Source: an uncultured Garciella sp. (GTDB lineage Bacteria; Bacillota; Clostridia; Eubacteriales; Garciellaceae). Taken from it: 23,095 nt of DNA. Below are positions 7,922 to 15,337 of this stretch, in pieces. The notes below the pieces were generated by a model, which saw nothing but the letters and a program-made list of their open reading frames with translations, had not been told where the DNA came from and did not search any database. A program made the translations under genes and the position numbers. Where the stretch lies: positions 1 to 23,095 of the forward strand of contig USMD01000018.1 of NCBI GenBank assembly GCA_900555725.1, read 5' to 3'. The stretch's first letter is position 1. Every line of letters starts with the position of its first letter.

Positions 7922-8200
7922 TTGGGATTTCAAGAAACATTCAAAGCACTGTCAGATCCTATTCGACGACAGATCTTAGTAATGTTGAAAGATGAGAAAA
8001 AATCAGCAGGGGAGATTGCAAAAAAATTTGATATAAGTGGTGCTACAATTTCTTATCATTTGTCCCAATTGAAAAGAGCAGGCTTGGTTTTTGAAACAAG
8101 ATATAAAAATTTTATTTATTACGAAATCAATGTGTCTGTATTTGAAGAAGTAATGCTTTGGCTTTCACAATTTGGAGGTGAAAAAAATGAAAAAAAATAA
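7922..8200 (+). CDS. sdpR: ArsR-family autorepressor, SdpR-like
   Basis: A 92-aa winged-helix repressor. The segment FKALSDPIRRQILVML, then an AGEIAKKFDISGATISYHLS recognition region and LKRAGLVFETRYKNFIYY wing, match SdpR-type ArsR proteins; no metal-binding cysteines are present. In Bacillus subtilis SdpR represses sdpRI and is sequestered at the membrane by SdpI when the toxin SdpC is sensed. The gene overlaps the SdpI-like gene by 14 nt, and two copies of a matching operator surround its promoter. The start is TTG 7922, with AAGGGG 7 nt upstream. No sdpABC toxin genes lie in the window, so the signal sensed here may differ. Confidence 0.9.
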   Translation: MGFQETFKALSDPIRRQILVMLKDEKKSAGEIAKKFDISGATISYHLSQLKRAGLVFETRYKNFIYYEINVSVFEEVMLWLSQFGGEKNEKK

Positions 8201-8819
8201 ACTTTTATGGATTACAACTATTATTTGTCTTTTACCAATGATTCTTTCTTTCATATTATATGATAGATTGCCTTCAGAAATTGCAATCCATTTTAACGAG
8301 GCAGGGGTTCCAGATGATTATGCCCCAAAGGCTTTTGCAGCTTTTGGGTTACCTGCTTTGATGGCAGGATTTAATATTTTTATCCATTTTATGCTCAATG
8401 CCGATCCAAAGAAAAGAAATGCAGCACCTGCAATGAAATATATGGGGAAATGGCTGATTCCTATTATGTCAGTTATCTTGGTGCCTGTAACCTTGTTTAT
8501 TGCACGGGGATATAAAGTTCCTATTGAAATGGTTGTATCTGCAATGATAGGAGTGATCATTGTAATATGCGGAAACTATTTACCAAAATGCAAACAAAAT
8601 TATACGGTAGGGATTAAATTACCATGGACCCTGAATAGTGAATTAAATTGGAATAAAACCCATCATATGGCAGGATATCTTTGGGTAATAGGTGGGATTT
8701 GTATTATCATTAGCAGTTTTATTCCCCTATCCAATGCTTTCATAACTTTAATCATTGTTTTGGTGATTACCATCATTCCTTGTTTCTATTCCTACTGGTT
8801 ATATAGAAGAGGTATATGA
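8187..8819 (+). CDS. sdpI: SdpI-family membrane protein (immunity/signal transduction)
   Basis: A 210-aa membrane protein with about six hydrophobic segments. The N-terminal part is a DUF1648-type domain (segment SEIAIHFNEAGVPDDYAPK, about residues 30-50). The C-terminal part carries the SdpI-type stretch NYLPKCKQNYTVGIKLPWTL followed by W..TH. SdpI in Bacillus both protects against the SdpC toxin and captures the SdpR repressor. I chose ATG 8187, five codons inside the longest frame, because GGAGGTG at 8174-8180 is correctly spaced for it. It is co-transcribed with the overlapping repressor gene and ends before a clear terminator. Confidence 0.88.
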   Translation: MKKNKLLWITTIICLLPMILSFILYDRLPSEIAIHFNEAGVPDDYAPKAFAAFGLPALMAGFNIFIHFMLNADPKKRNAAPAMKYMGKWLIPIMSVILVPVTLFIARGYKVPIEMVVSAMIGVIIVICGNYLPKCKQNYTVGIKLPWTLNSELNWNKTHHMAGYLWVIGGICIIISSFIPLSNAFITLIIVLVITIIPCFYSYWLYRRGI

Positions 8820-8899
8820 AGATAGTTTTTTGGCTCTACTAAAATTCATTGATCATAAAACAGATCGAGAAATAATATAGAAAGTTACTAAACTTCTCT

Positions 8900-8934
8900 A
8901 ACCTGTACCCATGAATAAAGGTACAGGTTTTTTA
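8900..8934 (+). terminator. rho-independent terminator after sdpRI
   Basis: AACCTGTACC (8900-8909) pairs perfectly with GGTACAGGTT (8920-8929) around a 10-nt loop, and the right arm runs into TTTTTT. Confidence 0.9.
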
Positions 8935-8955
8935 AATTTTTATAAATAAGAGGGT

Positions 8956-8993
8956 TTGATAGAATGAAAAAAGAGATTATATAATGGTATAAT
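8956..8993 (+). promoter_or_regulatory. candidate promoter of the MobA/ModE fusion gene
   Basis: TTGATA (8956-8961) lies 18 nt before TATAAT (8980-8985), and a second TATAAT follows at 8988-8993. The transcript would start about 30 nt before the GTG start codon. Confidence 0.55.
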
Positions 8994-9031
8994 AGAAAGA
9001 AATTAGCATAATGCTTTAATGGGGTGATATT

Positions 9032-9952
9032 GTGAGAAAAGTAGGGGGAATTATTGCTGCTGCCAGCAAATCCATTTCATATCCCATGAAAAAAATAGGG
9101 TCCATTTCTTTGGTTCAAAGAGTGGTACTTACCTATAAAAAGGCTGGCATATGGCCTATTGTGGTAATCACAGGTTTTGAGGAGCCAGAAATCAAGTCAA
9201 ATCTTGCACGGGAGGATGCTATTTTTATTATTAATAGGAATTATGAAAATCCTCCTTTAATTGATTCCTATAAGATTGGACTTCATTATCTCCAAGGCAA
9301 GTGCAAAAGAGTGCTCTTAACACCTGTAAATGTACCTATGTTTAGTTATCAAACAGTGAAAAAGATGATAAAAACTGAAAATGAAATCGTGATTCCTTCC
9401 TATCATATGCATGGGGGGCATCCGATACTTATTGATAACTCTTATATTCCTGAGATTCTTTCTTATGACGGAGACAATGGATTAAGGGGAGCGATTCAAT
9501 CCCTAAATGCAGATATTACTTGGCTTGATGTAGAGGATAAGGGGGTCATAAGTTCAGTCCATAATGAGGGGGAATTACAAGAACTTTTGACACAGCACAA
9601 TGCTAGTCTAGTCCAGCCTTCTATAACTTTAGATGTACGTAAAGAAAGAATTTTCTTTGATTCTAGGTTAAGGCTTCTTCTTACCTTAATAGACGAGTAT
9701 CATTCTGTGAATGGTGCCTGTAAAAGAATGGCTTTATCTTTAAGTAAGGCTTGGGATATGATTAATGAGCTAGAAGAAAGCCTTGGTTATGAAATAGTTG
9801 TAAGAAGACAGGGAGGAGCAAAAGGAGGGAGAACACGACTGACTTCTAGGGGGAGGAAGTTTATAGAGCATTATGACCAGTTTTATAGTGCAGTAAAACA
9901 GTATACTTGGGAACAATTCGAAAAATATTTTCAAGACAGTCAATTGATATAA
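9032..9952 (+). CDS. MobA-like nucleotidyltransferase domain fused to ModE-type DNA-binding domain
   Basis: A 306-aa two-domain protein. Residues 1-190 resemble the MobA/MocA-type molybdopterin nucleotidyltransferase fold: GGIIAA start, central DSYKIGL, and GGHPILI near 128-134. Two catalytic hallmarks look degraded. The LAAGxSxRMGxPK loop reads IIAAASKSISYPMKK, and the metal-binding aspartate of the PxDxP motif is Asn100 in TPVNVPM. Residues about 205-285 match the ModE N-terminal winged helix: LSKAWDMINELEESLG, RRQGGAKGGRTRLTSRGRKF. I infer a transcription factor that senses a nucleotide or molybdenum-cofactor signal and controls the xanthine dehydrogenase operon starting 313 nt downstream. 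The start is GTG with GGGGTGAT upstream. Residual cytidylyltransferase activity cannot be excluded. Confidence 0.85.
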   Translation: MRKVGGIIAAASKSISYPMKKIGSISLVQRVVLTYKKAGIWPIVVITGFEEPEIKSNLAREDAIFIINRNYENPPLIDSYKIGLHYLQGKCKRVLLTPVNVPMFSYQTVKKMIKTENEIVIPSYHMHGGHPILIDNSYIPEILSYDGDNGLRGAIQSLNADITWLDVEDKGVISSVHNEGELQELLTQHNASLVQPSITLDVRKERIFFDSRLRLLLTLIDEYHSVNGACKRMALSLSKAWDMINELEESLGYEIVVRRQGGAKGGRTRLTSRGRKFIEHYDQFYSAVKQYTWEQFEKYFQDSQLI

Positions 9953-9953
9953 T

Positions 9954-10116
9954 AAGGCTGTTGCTAAACTGATATTTAGTAAGTTTAAAAAGTCATAGAT
10001 GTTTCATGAAGCAGCGACTAAGTGTTCCTGAAGGGACATTTGCGGAGTAGCGTAGTGAAGACATCTATGACGAGGAGTAGTTGTACTATTTGTTCAGTTT
10101 CGCAACAGCTTTTTTT
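9954..10116 (+). repeat. triple-nested palindromic element acting as terminator
   Basis: Three stems nest inside each other. The outer arms GCTGTTGCTAAACTGA (9957-9972) and TCAGTTTCGCAACAGC (10094-10109) pair at 15 of 16 positions. The middle arms GTCATAGATGT (9992-10002) and ACATCTATGAC (10061-10071) pair perfectly. The inner hairpin is TGTTCC-TGAA-GGGACA (10023-10038), extendable to nine pairs with wobbles. Seven T's (10110-10116) follow the outer stem, so it also looks like a rho-independent terminator beginning 1 nt after the MobA/ModE stop codon. The length and nesting are far beyond a plain terminator and suggest a dispersed, MITE-like or RNA-structured repeat. Confidence 0.8.
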
Positions 10117-10164
10117 GTATTCTTAAAAGATAGAGGATTCTAGCAAATATTTTTTAAAAAGAAT

Positions 10165-10224
10165 TTGAAATAAGATCAATATTTACATATAATTTTAGTA
10201 GGAAAAGTGTGATAACGTTATCAC
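10165..10224 (+). promoter_or_regulatory. xdh operon promoter with downstream 16-bp palindrome
   Basis: TTGAAA (10165-10170), 17 nt and TATAAT (10188-10193) make a good sigma-A promoter. The perfect palindrome GTGATAACGTTATCAC (10209-10224) would lie about 9 to 24 nt after the transcription start, where a bound repressor blocks initiation or elongation. Another TATAAT (10225-10230) abuts it but lacks a -35. The central CG and overall form resemble LacI/GalR-family operators. The neighbouring ModE-domain protein is the other candidate ligand. Confidence 0.7.
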
Positions 10225-10265
10225 TATAATCTTTTAGAGAACTTAGAGAATATAAGGGGGATATT

Positions 10266-12389
10266 ATGGAGAATATAGGAAACTCAGTAGTTAAAACGGA
10301 TCATAAAGAAAAGGTATCAGGTGCAGCCAAATATGTGGCAGATCTTCCTACAGAGGGGATGCTTCACGGAAAGTTTTTAAGATCTACAGTTCCCCATGCT
10401 AAAATCAAAAATATTACATTACCAGAGCTTCCAGACGGATACATGATAGTTGATAAAGACGACGTTCCCGGTGAAAATAAAATACACATTGTAAAGGAAG
10501 ACATGCCTATATTTGCTGTAGATACAGTGGAATATATTGGGGACCCTATTTTGATGGTAGTAGGACCAGACGAAAAAAAGGTTGAAGAAATTGTATCCCA
10601 AATAATAGTGGATTATGAGGAGCTTTCAGCTGTATTGGATGCCACTCAGTCAGAGGTTGCATTCTTTGAGTTCCAACATGCAAAAGGAGATGTAGATGCA
10701 GCCTTTCAAAATGCAGATAAGGTGTACGATGAAGTCTTAAAGACTGGTTATCAAGAGCAAATTTATCTTGAAACCAATGGAATGATTGGAGATTACCATG
10801 AGGGTAAGATCACTATTAGGGGATCTATGCAATGTCCTTATTATGTTCATACAGCATTACAATTGGCAACAGGACTTGAAAGGGACAAAGTTCAAGTAAA
10901 GGGAGATACTACAGGAGGCGGATTTGGAGGTAAGGAAGATTATCCATCTATCCTAGCATGTCAAGTTGCTGTAGCAAGTATGAAGGCTAAAAAACCAGTA
11001 AGAGTAGTTTTTGATAGAAGAGAAGACATTACAGTAACCAGTAAAAGACATCCTTCTATTGCAAGATATAGAGCAGCTGTTAAAGATGGTAAGATTACAG
11101 CAATGGATATTGACATCATCTATGATGCTGGTGCTTACTCCACCCTTTCATCCGTGGTACTACAGCGTGGAACAATATGTGCTAATGGGCCTTATCATAT
11201 AGAAAATCTTAGAGTTCATGGAAAGGCAAATAAAACCAATACTGTTCCTAAAGGAGCCTTTAGGGGATTTGGAGCACCTCAAGTATTCTTTGATATAGAG
11301 GCTTTTATGACCCATATTGCCAAAGGGGAAAAAAGAGATATTTTAGAATTTAAAAAAGAACATTTAGTAAACCAAGGAGATCCTACATCCACCAATGGAA
11401 AGTTCCATTTCCATGTGCCCCTTCTTGAGATGATTGAAGAAGTAGATAAACTTTGTGATTATAAAAAGAAAAAAGCTCTTTATGATAAAGCACAAACTGG
11501 AAGATATAGAAGAGGAATTGGCTTAGCATTGGCCTTCCATGGTGCAGGATTTACAGGTTCTGGAGAAAGAGACCTTATAAAAGCTGTATTAAAATTAAAA
11601 AAGCATAAGGATGGGAGAGTAGAAATCCTTTGTGCCAATATTGATATGGGCCAAGGCTTAAAAACCACCCTTTCCAAGATTGCAGGGAAGGAACTTGGAA
11701 TTCCCTTCAATGAGATCATTGTAAAGGATCCAGATACCGATCAAGTTCCAGACTCTGGTCCAACCGTTGCATCTAGATCTTTGATGATTGTTGGAGAGTT
11801 AGTAAGACGTGCTGCCAGTAAACTAAAATCCCAATGGAAAGATGGTGCAGAGCAGATTTTTGAAGAGCGTTATAAAGAACCAGATTTTCTAATTCCCTTT
11901 TCCCTCGAAGAGTTTCGTGGGGATGCATATCCTACCTATTCCTGGTCCGTTCAAGCAGTAGAGTTAGAGATTGATATGCTAACAGGGCAGCATAATATTT
12001 TAGGAGTTTACGGATCCTTTGATGTAGGAACGCCGATTGATGAGAATATCGTCACTGGACAAATGGAGGGCGGAATGCTTCAAGGAATCGGATATTCCTC
12101 AATGGAATATATGGATCACGATGGTAGGGGGCGCATTCGAAACAATAGTTTAAGTGACTATATTATTCCTACGGCTATGGATGTACCAAATATGAAGGTT
12201 TGTTTACATGTTGCCGAATATCCGGATGGTCCTTATGGCGCTAAGGGAGCAGGAGAACTTCCAGCTGTAGGAACTGCAGCAGCCTATATAGAAGCTGCGG
12301 AACAGATTTTAGGAGCTAAGATTGATCATATTCCATTTACGGTAGAAGATACCATGAAAGTAATATCCAATAAAGAGGAAGCAAAATAA
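10266..12389 (+). CDS. xdhA: xanthine dehydrogenase / purine hydroxylase, molybdenum-binding subunit
   Basis: The 707-aa catalytic subunit binds the molybdopterin cofactor and hydroxylates purines such as hypoxanthine to xanthine (and possibly on to urate). Domains are an N-terminal a/b hammerhead (about 15-120) and two Mo-cofactor-binding regions. Visible family motifs are GGGFGGKE (217-224), FRGFG with the substrate-contacting Arg333, GQGLKT and DSGPTVASRS, and the KGAGELPAVG segment whose Glu664 corresponds to the catalytic base. The length is a little below the usual 750-800 aa, but no key motif is missing. It is first in a three-gene operon with the 2Fe-2S and FAD subunits. ATG 10266 follows AAGGGGGATATT. 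The exact substrate is inferred from the linked guanine deaminase and purine permease. Confidence 0.93.
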   Translation: MENIGNSVVKTDHKEKVSGAAKYVADLPTEGMLHGKFLRSTVPHAKIKNITLPELPDGYMIVDKDDVPGENKIHIVKEDMPIFAVDTVEYIGDPILMVVGPDEKKVEEIVSQIIVDYEELSAVLDATQSEVAFFEFQHAKGDVDAAFQNADKVYDEVLKTGYQEQIYLETNGMIGDYHEGKITIRGSMQCPYYVHTALQLATGLERDKVQVKGDTTGGGFGGKEDYPSILACQVAVASMKAKKPVRVVFDRREDITVTSKRHPSIARYRAAVKDGKITAMDIDIIYDAGAYSTLSSVVLQRGTICANGPYHIENLRVHGKANKTNTVPKGAFRGFGAPQVFFDIEAFMTHIAKGEKRDILEFKKEHLVNQGDPTSTNGKFHFHVPLLEMIEEVDKLCDYKKKKALYDKAQTGRYRRGIGLALAFHGAGFTGSGERDLIKAVLKLKKHKDGRVEILCANIDMGQGLKTTLSKIAGKELGIPFNEIIVKDPDTDQVPDSGPTVASRSLMIVGELVRRAASKLKSQWKDGAEQIFEERYKEPDFLIPFSLEEFRGDAYPTYSWSVQAVELEIDMLTGQHNILGVYGSFDVGTPIDENIVTGQMEGGMLQGIGYSSMEYMDHDGRGRIRNNSLSDYIIPTAMDVPNMKVCLHVAEYPDGPYGAKGAGELPAVGTAAAYIEAAEQILGAKIDHIPFTVEDTMKVISNKEEAK

Positions 12390-12434
12390 GAGAGCTTAAA
12401 AAAGATCTGAGCAAAGAAAAAGGGAGGGATACTA

Positions 12435-12908
12435 GTGGAATATATTGAGTTTAAACTGAATGGAGAAGATGTTAAATATAAGGGAAATGCGTCGGGCCGG
12501 CTTTTAGATGTATTAAGGGATACTTATAAACTTACAGGAGTAAAGTGTGGTTGTAAAGAAGGAGAATGTGGAGCCTGCTCTGTTATCATCGATGGTAGAC
12601 TTGCAAATTCCTGTATGATTGCAATGGGTAGAATCTATGGAAGTGAGGTTACTACCATAGAGGGCTTTAGTAAGACAGAGAAGTTTAAGGTTATTAGTAA
12701 AGCCTATGGAGATGTTTCGGCAGTACAATGCGGTTTTTGTATCCCCGGGATGATACTAGCAACGGAGTGTATCCTTGAAAAAGATCCCCATCCAATAGAG
12801 CTTGAGATACGAAATGGGATATCTGGAAATCTATGTCGTTGTACAGGATACAATGCTATTGTAAAGGCAATAGGAATTGCAGCGAAAGAAGGTGAGGGAT
12901 TATGGTAA
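12435..12908 (+). CDS. xdhC: xanthine dehydrogenase, 2Fe-2S subunit
   Basis: A 157-aa electron-transfer subunit carrying two [2Fe-2S] clusters. The N-terminal plant-ferredoxin-type cluster uses C40, C45, C48 (in GCKEGECGACSV) and C60. The C-terminal helical cluster uses C99 and C102 (CGFC) and C134 and C136 (LCRCTGY). All eight expected ligands are present. It passes electrons from the molybdenum centre to the FAD subunit. The start is GTG 12435 behind AGGGAGGGAT. The gene sits 45 nt after the molybdenum subunit gene and overlaps the FAD subunit gene by 7 nt. Confidence 0.95.
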   Translation: MEYIEFKLNGEDVKYKGNASGRLLDVLRDTYKLTGVKCGCKEGECGACSVIIDGRLANSCMIAMGRIYGSEVTTIEGFSKTEKFKVISKAYGDVSAVQCGFCIPGMILATECILEKDPHPIELEIRNGISGNLCRCTGYNAIVKAIGIAAKEGEGLW

Positions 12909-13729
12909 AGTTAAACAATGGCTATGTAGCTAGTACCCTTGATGAGGCACTTAAGATTATGAAAGAGGAAAAGGGGACTCCCTATGGTGGAGGAACAGAT
13001 CTTATGATTCATGAAAATGGAGCGCCCACTTATCTTTTCTTACACAAAATACCTGAGCTAAGGGAAATAACAGAAGATATGAATTATATCAAAATTGGTG
13101 CAGAAGCTACTTTTACTGATATAGAGCAGTCTGCTATTGCACCCCAGATTTTAAAGGACGCAATGATACAACTGGCAGCCCCAGCCATAAGAAATTTTGG
13201 AACCATAGGAGGAAATATTGGAAATGGTTCTGCTAAGGCGGACTCTGTTTTAATCTTATTCGTTACCGATTCTCTTGTTAGGTTAAAAAGTAGTGATTCT
13301 GAGAGGATCATTCCTATTAAGGATTTTTATAAAAAAAGAAAAGAGCTTGATTTAAAAGAAGGAGAGCTTATAGTAGAAGTTTTGATTCCGAAAAAACACC
13401 TCAGTAATTATTACTATAAGAAAATAGGGGCAAGAAAATCTCTAGCAATCTCTAGGGTCAGCTTCGCAGGACTTTTCCATAGGGAAGAAGGAATGATTAC
13501 CCATCTAGCAACAGCATTTGGTGCAGTAGAACCGATGATCGTAAGACATCCTGAGATAGATGGAATGCTTATCGGAAAGACGATAAAAGAAGCCAAGGGC
13601 TTGAAAAAAGATTACCTAGAGGCCTATGAGAAGGCAATTAATCCAAATGCAGGAAGAATTTCAAAGGAATATCGAAAGACGGTATGTATGAATCTTTTAA
13701 AAGACTTTCTTGATCAAAATAGAATTTAA
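12902..13729 (+). CDS. xdhB: xanthine dehydrogenase, FAD-binding subunit
   Basis: A 275-aa flavin subunit of the CO-dehydrogenase flavoprotein type. Two FAD-binding loops are visible: YGGGTDLM (about 32-39) and RNFGTIGGNIGNGS (about 97-110). A C-terminal CODH_flav_C-like domain begins near residue 165 (KKIGARKSLAISRVS). It transfers electrons from the 2Fe-2S subunit to an external acceptor such as NAD+ or ferredoxin; the acceptor is not evident. Its ATG overlaps the end of the 2Fe-2S subunit gene, with AAGGTGAGGG upstream. It is last in the operon; a purine riboswitch begins about 15 nt after its stop codon. Confidence 0.93.
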   Translation: MVKLNNGYVASTLDEALKIMKEEKGTPYGGGTDLMIHENGAPTYLFLHKIPELREITEDMNYIKIGAEATFTDIEQSAIAPQILKDAMIQLAAPAIRNFGTIGGNIGNGSAKADSVLILFVTDSLVRLKSSDSERIIPIKDFYKKRKELDLKEGELIVEVLIPKKHLSNYYYKKIGARKSLAISRVSFAGLFHREEGMITHLATAFGAVEPMIVRHPEIDGMLIGKTIKEAKGLKKDYLEAYEKAINPNAGRISKEYRKTVCMNLLKDFLDQNRI

Positions 13730-13743
13730 ATATGTAAGTGTTA

Positions 13744-13812
13744 TCTTGTATATCATTAGAAATAAGGTCTAATAGTCTCTACCGGGTTACCGTAAATTAC
13801 CTGACTACAAGA
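13744..13812 (+). promoter_or_regulatory. purine riboswitch aptamer, guanine class
   Basis: All aptamer parts are visible. P1 is CTTGTA (13745-13750) with TACAAG (13806-13811). P2 is ATTAGA/TCTAAT around loop AATAAGG. J2/3 reads TCTCTACC. P3 is closed around the conserved loop CCGTAAA. The diagnostic base in J3/1 is the C of GACTA (13805), equivalent to C74, which selects guanine-type ligands (guanine, hypoxanthine, possibly xanthine) rather than adenine. It lies upstream of a purine permease and guanine deaminase. Confidence 0.95.
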
Positions 13813-13882
13813 ATCATTTAAGTTATATTTTATATAGCTTAATAATTTTGTAGTCTTTTAGTTGCGGTAGCCCTTTTTATTT
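13784..13882 (+). terminator. riboswitch expression-platform terminator
   Basis: GGGTTACCG (13784-13792, aptamer P3/L3) pairs with CGGTAGCCC (13865-13873) with one G-T, followed by TTTTTATTT. Inside it GACTACAA (13803-13810, aptamer J3/1-P1) pairs with TTGTAGTC (13848-13855), and a long A+T stem continues inward. The terminator and the aptamer use the same strands and exclude one another, with no separate antiterminator visible. Ligand binding should therefore prevent termination. Confidence 0.82.
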
Positions 13883-13918
13883 ATATGCTTACTATATGAA
13901 ACCTAAGGAGGAAAGTGC

Positions 13919-15289
13919 ATGTCAATTTTTGAGTCACTTAATAGAGGGAATGATGTAGCGTTAGTAAACAGCAAGAAAAATTTATTGGAAAAACATTTTC
14001 ATCTATCTGAAAGAGGAACTACTGTAAAAACAGAAATGCTGGCGGGATTAACCACTTTTATTGCAATGTCTTATATTATCTTTGTTATTCCAGGTCAATT
14101 TTTAACTATAGCAGGGATACCAAAAGATAGTGCTACTTCTGCAGTGATACTGTCTACAGCATTTGCCACTATGCTTATTGGACTTTTGGCCAATCTTCCT
14201 GTAGCTATGGGTCCAGGACTTGGAATAGCTGCTGTTTTTACCTTTGTTATGGTAGGGGATATGGGCCTTAACTGGCAGACTGCTCTAGGTGCAGTGTTTA
14301 TATCTGGTGTTGTATTCTTTATATTAGCTATAACGAATGTAACAAAAGCAATTATAAAATCTATTCCACCGGTTCTTAAAACAGCAATTGGAGTAGGTAT
14401 TGGTCTTTATATTTCTTCTATTGGTTTGAAAAATGCAGGATTAATTGCTGCTTCTGAAAACAATATGGTAACCCTTGGTAATCTAAGAGATCCTAATACT
14501 ATATTATCTTTAATTGGATTAGCAATAATGGCCATATTTATGGCTAGAAATATTAAAGGAGCTTTTTTAATTGGAATAGTTGCAACTACTATCATGGGAA
14601 TGTTTATGGGGATCACAAAAGTACCTACAGGGATCAATGACTTTATCAGTTTTATCCCTCCACTCCCAACTGAATCACTTGGTCAGTTTGATGTTATGGC
14701 AGCTATAAATTATGGAATCGTTTCAATCATTTTTACAATAACAATCATTGATCTTTTCGATAATATTGGAACCTTGATTGCAGTTTCCAATAAGGCAGGT
14801 CTTTTAGATGAAAACGGTAATATTCCAGGGATCAATAAAGGGCTGATTGCAGGTTCAATTTCTGCAATGGTAGGAGGAATACTTGGTGCATGTACAGTAA
14901 CAACCTATCTTGAAAGTACAGCTGGTGCTGCTGAGGGTGGAAAATCTGGTTTAACAGCTATAACAACTGGTGTTTTATTTATTTGTACTTTATTTTTTAC
15001 TCCACTTGCTGGACTTGTTCCAGGAGCAGCTACAGCTCCAGTTTTGATTATTCTAGGAGCTCTTATGATTGCTGATATTACTAGCATTAACTTTGCAGAT
15101 TTTACTGATGGTCTACCAGCGTTTTTCACAATAATATTTATGCCTTTAACTTCAAGTATTGTTGAAGGAATGTCATTCGGGTTTATATCCTACACAATTC
15201 TTAAACTTATTACAAGAAAACATAAGGAAGTAAATCCTATCATGTATATTCTTGTAGTTGTATTTTTAATACATTTAGCAATGGCATAG
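13919..15289 (+). CDS. pbuG: NCS2-family purine permease (AzgA/PbuG type)
   Basis: A 456-aa membrane transporter with about 12 to 14 hydrophobic segments. The start region LLEKHFHLSERGTTVKTEML and the motifs AMGPGLGIAA, IGLGIGLYIS-like GVGIGLYIS and TTYLESTAGAAEGGKSGL belong to the AzgA-like branch of nucleobase:cation symporters, which take up hypoxanthine, guanine or adenine. The guanine-class riboswitch in its leader and the guanine deaminase gene 48 nt downstream favour guanine/hypoxanthine as substrate. ATG 13919 is preceded by AAGGAGGAAA. The symbol is by family resemblance. Confidence 0.9.
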   Translation: MSIFESLNRGNDVALVNSKKNLLEKHFHLSERGTTVKTEMLAGLTTFIAMSYIIFVIPGQFLTIAGIPKDSATSAVILSTAFATMLIGLLANLPVAMGPGLGIAAVFTFVMVGDMGLNWQTALGAVFISGVVFFILAITNVTKAIIKSIPPVLKTAIGVGIGLYISSIGLKNAGLIAASENNMVTLGNLRDPNTILSLIGLAIMAIFMARNIKGAFLIGIVATTIMGMFMGITKVPTGINDFISFIPPLPTESLGQFDVMAAINYGIVSIIFTITIIDLFDNIGTLIAVSNKAGLLDENGNIPGINKGLIAGSISAMVGGILGACTVTTYLESTAGAAEGGKSGLTAITTGVLFICTLFFTPLAGLVPGAATAPVLIILGALMIADITSINFADFTDGLPAFFTIIFMPLTSSIVEGMSFGFISYTILKLITRKHKEVNPIMYILVVVFLIHLAMA

Positions 15290-15337
15290 CTAAATTTAAT
15301 ATATAGAATATAAATATTATATGGGAGGATAATAAAT

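Noticed and set aside
10266..13729. Selenium-dependent purine hydroxylase cluster
   Set aside because: No selenium-cofactor maturation genes are visible in the window; an ordinary molybdenum enzyme is sufficient, though the cofactor type cannot be proven from sequence.
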